A stretch of 64,000 nt of DNA from contig NC_088202.1 in NCBI RefSeq assembly GCF_037126465.1, positions 87,648,160 through 87,712,159 of the forward strand, in the 5' to 3' direction. The notes beneath the pieces were generated by a model, which saw nothing but the letters and a program-made list of their open reading frames with translations, was not told the DNA's origin and ran no database searches. This stretch comes from Ornithodoros turicata (Eukaryota > Arthropoda > Arachnida > Ixodida > Argasidae). This document shows, one piece after another, positions 14,201 to 29,200 of the stretch. The first letter of the stretch is position 1. Every line of letters starts with the position of its first letter. A program made the position numbers and the translations under genes.

Positions 14201-17200
14201 CCAACATGCCTCTGTCCGTGCACATGACGTTGATAAAAATGGACGCAAAATCCGTCGTTGTTGTCTGTAACCAGTGATATCCGTTTCAATCTTTATCCAT
14301 TATTTTTCTCCAAAATGGCGGCACCCGGTAAATAAGGGTGAGGTATAAGTACAGGATGGATGTAATAATAGACAACTGCATTTCAATCTGTGATAGGCGA
14401 GATACCTCGAAAAGTGGGTGGTGCCTCAGGTATGGGCAGGTGCCATCCGTTGCGCGTACGACGATTGTGAACAAATGTCGTCGGAGATTACATCAACTGT
14501 GTAAATAATAAGCAGAGCATAATTTGCCATGGACGCGTTTACACGCGCACATTTTGTTCCAAACAGGTGAAACCGACATTCCAAATCCGTTGGCTCACGA
14601 GCCTAATCAAACTTTCCCTTTTCCGGGTCAAACGTATCAGTCGCCCCCCTCATCGTCATCCATGTATGTATGTGTGTGTGTGCGCGCGTGTGTGTGTGGG
14701 TGTGTCTGCGCGTGCGCATCGTTGTTGCACAGCACATTCGTGCTTGCCCTCACCTCGACATCATGACCGGTCTCAGCATGGTGAAAACTTTTTTATTGTT
14801 TTATTTTTTCGCGGGGCCTGCAACAGGGGATATATTTCATTCATCTGTTCGCACGTGCTAATCTTGGCCTACAGCTCCGAGATGTGAGCCTTGCTTCTTG
14901 TTTAACCAAAAACAAGCTATACAACTACGTATTACGATGCACGCATAAACAACCACACTGTGGCACATGCGCAAAAGGAGCGGGGTACGGAAAGGCACTC
15001 TGCTCGTCCTGTTCATGGTTCTGTCTTACATGTATGTGTTTTGGAACAGGTTTTCCTATACTATTAGTACACACAGAAATAATGCGCATGTCGTAAATAA
15101 GTTTTTAAAGATCGTACTTCTACTACCAACGCCAAGAATCGCTCGCGCATCATTAAGGTAGCCGTCCCCCCCCCCCGCCCCCGCCCCCACTGTCTCCCAC
15201 TCCTTCCTGCTGTCCTCTCTCCATCTGTCCACATCTGCACGCCGCTCATAGCCACAGCTGCTTCGCGGCGCAAACACCGAATAAAAAATAAGATTGCCAT
15301 GTCGACAGATTTGATTTGGTATTATCGCTGGCTTTCATACCAGTACTTTCTTTCGAACAGAACAGCCGCAAAGAGACACCTTGGTATTCCTTCTCTAGCT
15401 GACTGGTACACAGCGCTCGCGGTGCATTCGTCACCGTTACGGCAAAAGCGCACTATCTCGCTTACCCGAAGACTGCACTGTAGCAGTCGGGTAGAGAAAG
15501 AGAAGGATTAGTTACGCGTCTCTGGGCAGCCGCCTCAGTGATGGGTCTTCCACTCTGATGCCAATCGATGTTGATTACTTCCCATCACACTCGTGTGTGA
15601 ACTATAGGTGGATGGACACGCAGTTCAGAGACGGCTAGCTGAGCGAAAGAGCACATTGCGACGCTACTCCCTGCATATGTAAACCGAAACGAATTAATTA
15701 GTCATGTCTTGATTATCCGGACACCTCGGGAGTCGTCCTCTTTTCGTCCGGACAACGAATTTCCGGATAGTCGAACCAAGCAAACTTCCGGGGAAACCCG
15801 AAAAATTTGGGGGACCTCTTCATAGCTCAAAAAAAGGAAACAAGGAAACGATCGTTGCTTCACGAATTCGTGCGAAGTCAGCTGCTTGAAATTAGTAGGC
15901 ACGCGTGCGACAGAATTCTGATAACAGCCACGTCACCCGCTGCTTCACCCTGCTGTTCAAAGGAGGGCAATGACCCAGAAAGTTGGTCCCGTGTATATGT
16001 TTTTTGTCTTTTCGCAAATGTCATTGGCATAGGTCAAAAGACAGGCGATGCTTTCGGATGGCCTGGACATTGACGTTAACATGTCGATTTCTTGCGCACG
16101 TTGGATACAGGGCACCTCTTCCGCTTATCGTCTACCTTTACCGTGTGCCCGCGCACACCAAAAGGGAGCGACCTCTGAAGAAAGGGGAGTACAACAGTAC
16201 AAAACGCCCCGGTGAGGTTAGAGTAATAACGGTACTAAACGTGCTGTCTATTTAGTGACTCTATGTGAGATGTGACCCTTTTTCAGAACAATGTGAACAC
16301 GGCGCATGCCGGGGGCAGAGGCCGTTGACACATTTCCGGATAAGCGAATCAGAAGGACGTAGGTTTGGAAAATTTGTCCTCGTACTTACTGTCCGGATAC
16401 GGATAACGAGTTCCGGATAGCCGAGACAAAATACAACGGTAGCAGGTTCATTCGCGGTATGTAGCCCGGATAACGAGTTTTCCGTATAAGCGAGACATGA
16501 CCACCGAGGCAATCACAAAGTATCAACGTGGCCATCCTTTTGGGAAAGTTTTTGCTGTAGGTCTCGATCGCTATTGCATAGGTACCGAAAGCTTTCCATG
16601 TAAAACGTACAATTTATGCTCTGTTATTTCATTAATGAGCCTATGCAAGTCAGCCACTCATTGGTCAGCACTTCGTCTGTACTTCAAGGACGTTAACAAA
16701 AAAAAAAGTTATTCTGTAGCGTCCGAACTGTTCAGCATTTTCGTGAAGCACCCGGTATAGTGCCGCATTACAGCCGCCCGTGCGCGTCAAACAGCTGTAA
16801 ACACTGCGCAGTCCGTCCTACTTTTATGCCCGGCACACGTGCGAAGGGGTTTAAATATTTAAGTGACGATGTTCTATCGTTGAGCATCATGATGCATAAA
16901 AAGAATAGTTATAGTTCGTTATAGAAAATATATTTATAAATGTTACACACTATTTGCGAGTCGGTGACAACATGGTCTGCACAACACAGAACCTACTTTT
17001 GTTCACCCATACTAGTCGATGATGTATTAGAGTCACAATACGTGTTCTGTTGTTTCCGTCATTGATGTCATGTTATGCAACGTTTTATATGTTCTTTGTG
17101 CGAACGATTATTAAGTGTATTCCTTTGTTTTACGTCAGGCGTGGTTGTTACTTTAAAACGTTTATCATACTGCACATTATGAAAGCATTGCACTAATCAT

Positions 17201-20200
17201 TCTAGCGTTTTTTGTTTTTTTTTCATTACCCAGCATTTAGTCTGAAATACTATGTGTGGGCTTACGAGTGCTGTAGTACAAGATCCAGCCAGCACTATGG
17301 TTTACAGTGTGCGAGTACTTTTCGGACTGCTAATCAGCAAGAAAATATTTTTTTTTAATTGTGTTTTCAATATACTCACATCCCACATAAGGTGACATAA
17401 CAACGCGCGCGTATTCGTAAGAATGGATGCACGTCAACTTTGGGTTCAGTAATACATTATTAAGCGAGGGTAAAGTACAAGAACCGACACTGGCCGGTAA
17501 GCAAAAATAGGAGTGAGACGAGAGTTCCTATAACAGGATGCCACCAACGGTGTACCAAGCAGAAATAACTGACAGATGAAAAATAAACTGAAGAAGTGAA
17601 GAAAGGGAAACGAAATAAATTAACCCTTTGTATGGACAACATAGAGATGACTACATCGAGTCTTAGATGTTACAATAGCACCACTTTTTTCAATACTTCA
17701 ACAAATCAAGTCGGTTTAGCAAATTTTGTAAACTTATTCCAGTTGCTTGTAGGTGTCTAACGTACATTAGCATATTCATTTAACCACATTATTTGCGAAT
17801 GCTCTACATAATATTACTACAATAAAATATTTGAGGTTTGCCTAATGAATATTCTAACAGCGTCAACTACTCAGATTAGCGTGCTAGTTCCAGGAACGTA
17901 AACCCTACAGTGCAGTGAGAGACCCAATCATCATCACCAAACTAAAGTTGTTGTTGTTTTTAACAACTCTGCTTATGAAAGAGTTATGCCTCTTTCCGAA
18001 TTGGATCACCTATGCGCAGAAAGGTAATGAACTGCACATTATGCACAAATTAACTGGTTTTTAGAAACTCTTGTAGCATACGCTTTAGCAAACCGACTGT
18101 TTAGAAGATTGTTGTGTAACTCTCGTTTTAATTCACAATCCCGCAACATCTTGCTTCTACAGCACCTCGAATTGGTTTTACGGTGCTTATTTTTGTTTGC
18201 ACGAAAATGCTGCACGCACGTGAGTACACTGAGATGCCATTATCATTTAACAGGTCTTCGTTATTAGGAGCAAGCACCCGTCTTATTATTCCACCGTGTC
18301 ACTAAAGGTAATGTCACGGTGTTGTAACGTCTGCTTTCTATGTGTACAACGCTTGGCCGCGCCTTTTTTTGGCACTTCTGGCATCATGTGGGTAAAATAG
18401 ATCTTGCGAATTGGCACAATGCGAAACACCCGCCCCTGTAGAGCGTGCTTTGCCTGCATGGTACATCTGTACATCGCTGGAGCCCAACGCGTAATTCGTT
18501 AACTTAGCCTCGAGCGATCGGAGCGAAGGGCAGCCAGTATTATTTAAATATTATTTAAATTATTCATTCACAATATTTACGTTCTTCGTATTCGATGTTC
18601 TTCTTCCTTTCTCGCATGTGCTGTTAGGTTTCTATTCTCTTCACGTTAAAAAGTATTTCGCTTTTGCGTCTTAGTGCGCAAAAGTAGTAGTCTGTAGCCA
18701 TTCCGCGATAAATATGCACAAATCGTATATAACAATCGTTTATAAGAACACAGCAGCCATGTTACTGACAAAATGGCGTAGATGCAGGCTAGCTGCTCGA
18801 CGAGCTCCATAGTGTAAAAGCCGGAGTCTGGGCACACAGTGGGACGACACGCAACACACGACTCAGAAACCATGTTACGCCATGTTACGAGCGGTAACAT
18901 GGTAGATGGTATATCGGGTGACACCTGACATAAGACATTTTTTTTGCAATGATACCGGGTTTTGTCTTATAGCTGGTTTAAGGATCTCCGATGTGACGAC
19001 CACACAGGACTGTCTCACAAGCTTCAGTTGAATGCCACAATGTATGAACAGAAAATACACTCTTGAAACAGATGTTCTCTACATAACACGCTAACGGTCA
19101 ACCATTACACACACCGTTATGGAAAGCGCGGGACATACGATTCTTGTAACAATTAAAGTAAATGCATAAGGGGTTACAAAAAGGAGTCTCCCTTTTCAAC
19201 AAATTAGGGGACAGAATGATGTCATTCGAGATAGTGGTTGGCTGTGATCGCGCTATCCGATGGAGCCCTGTTTAAAGAGTGTGCGACGGCACTAAGATTA
19301 GGATCCAACTGAAAATTCATCCACTGATCCACCAACACGACACATTAATCTGCATATACAGACTCCACGGGATCGCCAAACATTTTTGTTGACTTGCCAC
19401 GGGTTTATTCGCAATTCGGTGCATAGAATCAATGCACTCCTGAGAATACGAAAACGAGCAGAAACAGTAGTGTTGAAAGCCGTTCATGGAAGGTAGACCT
19501 CCCAAGGCCCATGCAAACTATCGCGTTTTCATTTAGGACCTGAATAACATGTGCATGGAACGTTGAGCGGTGCTCCAGAAAGGATACATTTCATACTCTG
19601 CCAAGTACACGCTGGGGGGTCGGCACTGCTTGCGACACACTTGTCTCTAATCTTCAGCACGTGGCGGAACAACTGCTTACCGGCGGAGTCGCGCACGAAG
19701 TAGCTATACAGCTCGCCTAGCACCTATAGAGGCACTTGTGTTGTCTCTTACACAGATCCATTGACGCTGGAGAGTTTGGCCGTTCTTTGATCTTTTGCCG
19801 CCTTGTGGGCAGCTTCCGCTGTCGTGAATTTCGTCATGAAGGCGTCCAGAGGGTGTTGCCGTTCTGGAGAGAGCCGTCAGCTGACAAACGCGTGTTCCAG
19901 TAGTTCTTACTCCCGCAGTGTGTCAGTTGTTTGCCCTAACGCATAAAGTACCACGAAAAACGCATCTGTTTCCCGAGTAAAAGGCCAGATCCAAAATGTC
20001 GGCGCCGTCAGCATGAGGCCTTAGTGTGACTTAGAATGACGCGCTTTAAAATACGCTCCTCATAAACGGCTGTGCTCCAGTGTGGCGGACGAACGAATTA
20101 CCGCCGAGGGCCGTACACGCTGCATGTCGCTCCGCGACATTTTAAATGGGGTAATACTTTATCGGCTTGGCATGTTACATTTGCAAAATTCAGTGGAGCA

Positions 20201-23200
20201 ATAAAGAAGTGGAAATACTGCACGGTGTGTCGAGTGGGCGAGACTGTCAAGATTAACGCATGACACCTAAGAATAAACATACAGCAACCTCTATGGAAAA
20301 ATTTGTATCTACGCAAAATTTTCGTTACTTGCCAGATTATGGGAGTCCGTGGCGAAGTCAGAAGGGGGATTTCGGGTCTTCAACCTTCCCGATATCGTAT
20401 ACCTTTGGTAGCGCATTTGAAGAGGGAAAAGAGGTAAATCCTCTCCCCTATGTACGGTTTCTACAGAATGCCTCCCGAAACATTTTTTCTGGCTACGCTA
20501 TTGATGGGAGTCAAAACCCAAATTGGAACGCTTGGATATCACTAACACACGCGCAGTCGCTGAACATTGCATATTTTGTGAACAAGAAATCGCCCGTGAC
20601 GATGAAACACACCAATCATCATGACAATTATTTATAGCCTGTGATTGATAGTATAATCCATTCTTATTGACGCACATATTTATAACGCTTTAAATGAAGC
20701 GATATTATAATGCTTCCACGTGGTATACCTAGAAGTGGTGCAGTACCAAAATTTGGTCTGCATCCCTAAAGGTATCAGCTTCGTCACTTACAATTCCACG
20801 CTCAAACGATGCTTGTACGCTCAGCTCGCATATCATGTACATTTATTTCGATAAACTTCACACCATTTAACTGGTCGTAATTTTATGTGGTTTCTTTTAC
20901 TAATAAATACGCTGTTGGAATTTTTAAATCGTTTTGTTGCTTTGCATTCATTCGGGTAAATATAGCACTAAGAATGTTAAATTAGAAAATGCGAAGGTGA
21001 GATGCCAATCCTACAATGTACACAATAGTGCGCTCAGTTGTCTCGCGACGTAAACACCCAATTATAAATTATATACAATAGTGCGTAAGCGACGACAATT
21101 TCTCCAGCCACTACAAATGTTTACCTCTCCTGCTTGATTTTTTTTATTTTGTGTTGTATTTTTTATTTAAAATGTGTTCTTATATATTTGGAACACCTCC
21201 TGCAATCCGAGAAGCACAGCCCATATGTTCCTCTGTTTCGCAAACAATAAAGAATGGTGAAACGTAATTATGCTTTAGACTAAATACCGCACTTATACTT
21301 CATTACAACCTGGACGAGAAGGGAGAGAATTATTCATCACCTCGTTTCGGCATAAGTTTCGGCACTGTCTGCGAGAGTGAGAGCGGACACCTGGAGAGGC
21401 TAATGCTAAAATCGACTCCGAGAGGAGACCAGCAGACAGTATATGAAGTACGGACATTGCAGGTTCTGCGCGAGACTTTACGCCAACCCCCAGAAAAGGA
21501 TTTTCGTGTAGTGCCTTCGCGCGGGAGCCGCCGATAGGGGTCGTTGTGCCACGATCTGGATATTACAGACAAGTGTGACGCAAGCAGTACGTACGTGGAG
21601 ACGTGTTTATTGCTGAGGTGCATGAGATATCGAACTAGTAAGAGGCATCCCTTGATCACATGAAGTACGGTGGAACAGAAGTTCCGTGCCCAGTAAAGCG
21701 TAATAACTGCAAGACCAAACAGCAATGTATTCATTGATATGCATTTGATGTAGAAATACAAGTTTTATTGTCCTGTAAAATTTATACAAGCTACTTCAAA
21801 CTTTGTGTCTTTGATGCCGCGTGTTCATTCGCCAAAAGTCGTGGCGGAAAGGTCCCATTATATGTGAACGCACTTTGCCGGTGAGGTCACCTCCACATGA
21901 GAACCTGGTCTGCAGTCAGAACAGGAAGACTGTCGTTTGAAATTTGGAGTGTCGAATTTACATCGAGTGACAGTTGCATCGAAAAAGTCGAACGTCAGGA
22001 AGAATTTGTTAAAAGTGGCATGTCTAACAGACAATATATCTGCCATGTACGTCACGGTATCTCAGCGTTCGAAATACCAGATCTCAAAAATCCACAATAC
22101 CAAAGTCCCAAATTGCAATAGAAAAGTTTATATGGGAAGTCTGACAATGACTGTGTTTCAAAACAGGGTATCATTGAGCAACGTGCCAGCTTCGTGTGTT
22201 ATTGAATGTCCGTCAAAGTCGAGGCGCGTTTACATGAATGCGACATAAGTCGACAGGGCGAGACAGGTCGATCTCCCCTCTCCACGTTAACCCGCCTAAA
22301 TGGACCTAAAGGGGACGTCGACTCAGCAGAAATAAGTCGCTACGTTGGGGTAGATCAGACGACTGGAGTCGTCTCGCCTTTGTCATGTAAAGCGGGCAAG
22401 TCGACTTTGCCGACGGTTTCCGCTACGTCACAACCGCATCTGCCGCCGTGCTACGCCCGCGACACATGAAAATAAACATGAGGGCGGACACGGTTGACGT
22501 TCCCGCCGGTGTAAACGTTTCAAGCCAGCAGCATTGGGCATCGACTGGGCCGTTGGTGGAAGGCGTTAATGTTTATGGGCGCAGTAAAAGAAATCACACA
22601 CTGATTAAACAGTACCCAATTGCAAAGTGACCACCCTAGTGCCTAGGCGCCGCTGTCATCGACCGAGTCGACTGAATTGCCCGGCGTACTAAGGCGCATC
22701 GCTTCTTGCCATGTGAAACGTCCCAAATCGATCTTTGCGATCAGTCGTCTGTTTCTTTCAGTCGACGTATGCGCCCATGTAAACGCGCCTGATGAAATGC
22801 ACAGTTTAGCGACCGTTAGGCTCAGCGGGGCAGACGAGCTGAAGGAACGCAAAACGAAGCGATATTGGTTAGTTTACGGTCAGGGGAGCTTATATAGTAC
22901 TTTAGTGAGACCTACAAAGGCCTGCTATTGCACTTATTATTAGTCCTATCATAACCTATCAAGGCCTATAAAGACAATAGTGAGACATGAGAGATTTTTA
23001 TAGGTTAGTCCAAGTTTGCGTTGACTACAAATCCCCGCACGGCGCTGCCGACATTAGAGTGTGCCGATTTGAGATTTTTACCGTATGGGATTTTTAACAT
23101 GTGGATTCTTAACTGTGAGATTAGCAATAGGGGCATCAGACGTGCAGCCGCTTAGGAGTCGCCTAAGCGCGCTAGGAGCTGCCTCTTTCGACAGATGTGG

Positions 23201-26200
23201 GAATGCTCGGCGTCTTCTGAATGTCTCCTTCCTTTGTATATCCCTTACACCGCCGTAGTCGTCACGATGCCCACAGCTGTCAGGCCAACATCACCACCAC
23301 CTTACACCCTTTTACATTTTGTTGAAGAAGGCTGGCGCAAATACGCGATAACTGTTTTACTACGGATGTTACTGCATATGCAGTGCCTTTGTAAATTGCA
23401 CATTGGATGCTATTATTGCATATTACATGTGCCTTTGGCTTCATTCATTCATTCTAATACCACCTTGGTCTTACTAAGATGGGCCTGTTTATATAAAAGT
23501 TGAGTACGAGTAGACTCATTCTCAACGGCTTTGACAGTGCTCTCTAGATGCGCACCGAGTGCTCAATGCACTGCCAAGGCTATTGAGATTGAGCCACTCG
23601 TAATCAGCTTATATGCAAACAGGCCCTGGTCAAAACATTCCCGTTGCTCTCGGGCTAGTGCTCAAGCGCTTAGGACTGCAGAGACCGCAAAATTGTCAGA
23701 CATCGTTGTAATCACGGATATAGTGTACCCAAAATGGGAAAAAGTAGGAGGACGATATTTAGGGTGCTGGACACCGCCTGACGTTTCGAACGGACGCTGT
23801 TCATCAGAAAAATGGGAAACATGCTAACACTACCCATCTGAACACTCTTATGAACACTACCCATCCAACAGGCCTAGACGAAAGACTGGTTTTAGGCTTC
23901 TAATCAACTGTCGACGGGTGTTACACATGCTGCCCTAGTTACACGTTTACGTGCAGCCCCCTAGCGGGCTGGGCAGTAACATCATCCGACACTAGCTTTC
24001 TGTTTCCCCGCTTTCTGATGAAGAGCGTCCGCTCGAAACGTCAAGCACCCTAAGTATCGTCCTCCCACTTTTTCCTCTTTTGGGTACACTAGTCCCGGTT
24101 TTTACTCTTGCGTTCTATGTACCTGGCAGTCCTTTAATCGTTGTATCGTAATCACGATTCACGAGGCGCTATCTCACGCATCGATCGCCACTCTGAGACG
24201 TGCTATTTCGCAGGAGAGGCCCGGCACCAGCTGACAAGACGGTACCCACGGTACCGCGGTATCGCTGCAGTGGATGCCCTCCCATAAGGAAATTTCAGGG
24301 AATGATCGAGCTGATCAGCTGGCCAAAGCAGCTACAAAAATCGAGCCGAAAGGCCAGGTGCAATCAAGTGGATTCGCTTAGTCCAGAGCTATCAAAAGAC
24401 ATGTATGGATGCCACATTCCGATACGCGCGAACGGGAGACGGGTCTGCACCCCTCCCTGTGCAGTGAGTGGCCTCTTCAAGGCTGAGGTTTCCCTCCTGC
24501 TTCGCATCCGATGTCGTAGTGCCTACACGTGCGCCCACACTTTCAACCTCGGCCGCACTTCTAGTTTAAATTGTCGCCAATGCGGTGAACCAGAAACAGA
24601 CGGACATTTTATAATGGTCTCTCCGGCTACATCCGACGCCAGACGGGAACCCCAGAAAGCAGTGCAGCACCCTGGAACATCAGAGCTGCATATTGAGGAG
24701 ATCGTCCATCCGTGCCGCCACCTCCAGCGCCGCAAATCCGCACAGAAAGCCCTGCTGAATTTTCTGAAGGCTGTGGACCCTCACGGTCGGTTGTAGTGCA
24801 GGAAACTGTAGAACCGGACGTGGGAGCCTTCCCCTACCCCTACCCCCTTCCCCCACCCTCTTTCGTCCCTTCCCCTAGCAACGTGCCGCCAATCTAGGCA
24901 GGCAGACCGCTCGAAGCCCCACGTCACCCCCCCCCCTCCCTCTCTGACTAATGTGTGATATACAGGGCGGAACCTTAGAAAAAAGAAGGAAAACGTGTGC
25001 CGTATTCATGAAGGAAGGAAAGGGAGGAGGAGCCCTGTTGCTCTGAGAAGTGAAGCCGAGACTAGGCCTCATTCCAGTGACATCACCGCTCACCTTGTGG
25101 TTTCGGTACATACATCTCTATGGGAGCCCCCAACGCATAGTTTCGGAATACTTGGAGAGGTGTGGTGGTAGCGCGCCGAAGTGGGCCCCAAAGTCGCGTG
25201 TGCAAAGCGGCCTCGTTGGCCAATTCAGGTAACGTGACCCTCGCCTGGCTCCAAAGAAGCTACAGCTCACTCTCCTATCCCCACGTCACTTGCCCCACGC
25301 TTCTCTCTTCTGTCGAAGAGCCGTTGGTGCGCCTCCTTTTCTTCTTTCCTCCATGGCCGTATTCGAAGCAATTACGCAACGCAAGCTCGTTGAAGTTAGC
25401 GCAGGGGAAAATGGTGCCCCCTAAATATCCGAACCTGAAATAAAAACACATGAAAGGGCTTGACAAAGACGCCTGAGATTGCTCCATTCTTTCTCTGTTC
25501 TCTTTCTCCCCCTCCCCTCTTTTTCTTCTTCTTCTTCTTCTTTCTGGAGCACGATGAACGGAAAAAGCGCTCTCGTAGGACGAAAAACTGGTGTTCTGCA
25601 GTGGAACGTTAAAACAAAAGATCCTTTTAACCATCTCAGCTGCGTTTTTTTTATTTCTATGTATTTTTATAGTGCGTATTCTAATTCATTTGACTTTACT
25701 AAACGCAGACAGACTGCAGACAGACGCCTTCAGGCAAAGTTCTAATTCCCTTGAATTAGAACTTTGCCTGAAGGCATCTGTCTGTAGTTCCGTACACGTT
25801 TAGTAAACTTTGCGTGACGAACGGCATCATACATATCGTGGCCGTCATCTTTCCGAGCATTCTCGCCGCCCCCGCTGTGTCCGATAATGAAGGCCCTCAG
25901 CTACCTACATTATGTGTGGCTGTACGTATAGGTAGAAGGACCAACTAATGCTGAAACGAAGAAATGCACGCATGCCGTCCCAATACTGCGTATTTTTTAC
26001 AGTTCAGTGCCAACGCTGTTCCCGTGGGGTGTGTCAATGAGTGACGAGACTTCTTTCGGTCACTTCTTACGATGCGCACGTTTGCTGTTTGCAAGTCTAC
26101 AGAAAACCTGCATGCTCCCTCTTTATACATGTTGTGCCTAGACTACTAACTGTTCTCGTTATAGTCGTACATGAAATCTACATCGAATGTGAGCACGCTT

Positions 26201-29200
26201 CAAGCCTGCATCCTGTCGGGTATTCAAGTTGGAACATATAAGGTAAGCGGCACATATGGTTGTAAAGTGTGCAAACTAGATGTATAACGCCTCGGTCAAC
26301 ACTATACTTTCACGTCTGTATCAAAGGGTCATTGCGTTTTCCTGCACGTCTTAATGCAAGCGCAATACTTTTCGTCTGTGTCCGGTATGGAATAATTCAG
26401 ATGTCAAAAGTTTACTCCAGGTGCCACACTAATCAATCCAAGTACCATACAAATCCATCTGCGCGCATTATCATTTAATCCGGCTATAAAGAAATCGTTA
26501 CGGTAGCTGTATCAAACACTAACTCTGGTGGAAATAAATTCGTATTCTGAAAAATTAGTGAGGACTTCTTGCCATTTGTAACCATTACGTCTTCTTTGCT
26601 TCGTCGATTCTGTTACCTCTAGTAACACCACTGATATGAGTGTTCTTTTACCAACTTGAAATGTATAAACTTGAGTTTTCTTTTTGTTGTCCAGCACACA
26701 AAGCTCAGCATACGCGGGTTTGTGTTGGCATCGTCCCATGCACTTCTGCTGCTGGTAACACTACTGGTAGCAATGCTGTTTTTATGTTCGCAGCCAGATT
26801 AAGCCGTATGGCGCGTGGATTAATTGATAAGGCGCATGTAGTAACTTTTTACACTCAAATTAATTAGCGTGGTATCTAAACTAAAACCTTCTCATCCGAA
26901 TTATTCCATATCGCAGAAAGGTTAAAAGCATGTCGAATGATAATGGGAAAACATGCAGAAACAGTACATGATGTGTGATGCGTCAATGTACGGATTACCT
27001 TCCACAGTTATGCGCATAAACCTTCAGTGCCTAAAAATGTAGGGTATAGCTTAAGCAGAAAATAGCTCAAGTGGGGGAAAGCCAACCTTGCATTGAAGTA
27101 TTTGCTACAGAGACTAACGCAAAAGTGGGGTTCCGCATGTGTTCGTGAGTGTATTCATTACTGTGCACGAGGAATACGAGCGTCCGAGGGGCAGGAGCTG
27201 AAGCTGACGAAGATTTGTCTATGCATACATGCAACACCAGTGACAGGAACACCTTCCCATGCGTTGTCATTTTGTTCACGTTATAATGCTAACACCATCA
27301 GTTTACAATGTGACAACCTCATCAAATCTATTCACGTGCACAGGGTGTACGAGTTGCCATAAAGAGCCTCAACGTAAAAAAGCTCCACGTCAATAGGTCA
27401 CTCCTCATGGAATTGAAATTGGTACGTATTACTTTTGAATGCGTAGGCACTGATGGCTGCACTACCTGAGATGGTGCCATTCAATGCATTGCTGTATTGT
27501 TCTAGATTCAGTACTGTTTTACGTTCATGCCGACAGAGGCTGCACAATACGTAGATAAACGAAAACTGAAACTAATATGATCTCGTTGCATTTCCAGGTA
27601 CGAGAACTGACCCACGAAAATCTTGTCCGCGTTGTGGGTCTTTGCGTCGAAGATCCGAACATTTCCATCATAACTGAACTATGCCCCAGGGGAAGCCTCA
27701 GGGTATGTTTGCATTCCCCTTCGAAGCGGAATAAACTGGGTTATGTCAATTTTTACGTCTCACGATTGGCTGTCCCTTTTTAGGACATGTTAGAAAATGA
27801 AGAAATGAATATAGACTGGATGTTCAAGTGCTCCATCATCACAGACTTGGTCGAGGTATCTGATGTTCAGTAAACATATCGCACAATACTTTTACAGTCT
27901 GATAAAGCACCTGTATGATGCCCTACCGCAAAACAAGCTACAGCCCCCGACTAAGCACAAGGAAATATAGCCCAACTGAGCGTTACACGGTGTTCGTTCC
28001 TTCGTTCCTAACATGACGGACCGCTGGAACTCATAAAACTCCTAAAAGCTATAATTAACATTCCGAACTCTATCTAATGTACATAATACTTTTGCTGCGG
28101 GTGGTAGTGCGGGTCCTCTGCTCTATATGTTGGGTTTCGCGCTTCAGCTTTTCACCAACGATCGGTCATCAGTTTCTTACATGTGAAGGTGTGAAACACA
28201 TCGACATCCACCATCGAATGAAGGCACAGCATACACTCTGTGATACAAAAGGAGTAACGGGGGAGTAACTTTCCACTCTTACTTCATTTTCACTCCCCCT
28301 CCTGAGTCGCTTACTCCCTCTTTCTTCCCCAATTTACCACGTAACTCCATCACTGCAAGTAGGTGTACTCCCTAGCTCTTGCTGTCGAAATTTAATCAAC
28401 GAGTGATACGTGACATCACCTTCGTTCTCGTACGGTGACTTTCGAGGTATAAACTTGTATACTACAGTGCAGCCATGCATATGTGACATTATATATTCCA
28501 TGGTTTTGCATTAAGATTATCAGTTGAAGTTCTCACACCTACGTGTAGAAATATCGTGACATGCGCGACTTTGACACACTAATTACGTCGAATACTTATT
28601 CCGGAGTTTCGCCCGCGTTCGAGGTCGCTTCCCAATGGAGGTTGCTGAGAGAAGCTCGGATGTTCTTCTTTTTTTTTTTTTTTCTGGTGAGTTGTTTCGT
28701 GGCACTACCCAAATTTCTTAGAAGGTGGTATCGCACCCCCTACCTCTTTACACCACCATAACAACTTGCCTTCCTCCTTCGCGCACAACTTTTCCCATCC
28801 CCATCGGGTATGTACTACGACGAATTGCTTATAAGATATTCGACAACACAGATATTCCAAAGTCAGAAATGTCATAAAGGATTTACCAAAGCAGCTGCAG
28901 AGGTACTGGTACTATAAACCAGTTTCATGGTGTCAGCACGATACCTGTAACTGTGGTTACTACTGGGAGGGAGCTCCCTCTTGGAGGGTGTAAGTTTTAC
29001 ACGAAAGAGTGTGTTCTAAGGGACAAGCTACCTACTCCCCTAAAGGAGTGGGGACGGCATCATTTTTTCTCAGAGTGTATGGTAGTGCCTCCATATCGCT
29101 ACAGCAAGCATATCAATGGATGCGTAAGTTAGCAAGAGGCGAGACAAACGCACTCGACATGTCGCGACCTAGTCGTGATATCATTGATGTTGCTCGCAAC

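Noticed and set aside
20260..20637. 125-codon plus-strand frame
   Set aside because: Unrecognised and isolated in a large intron; I cannot separate it from chance.
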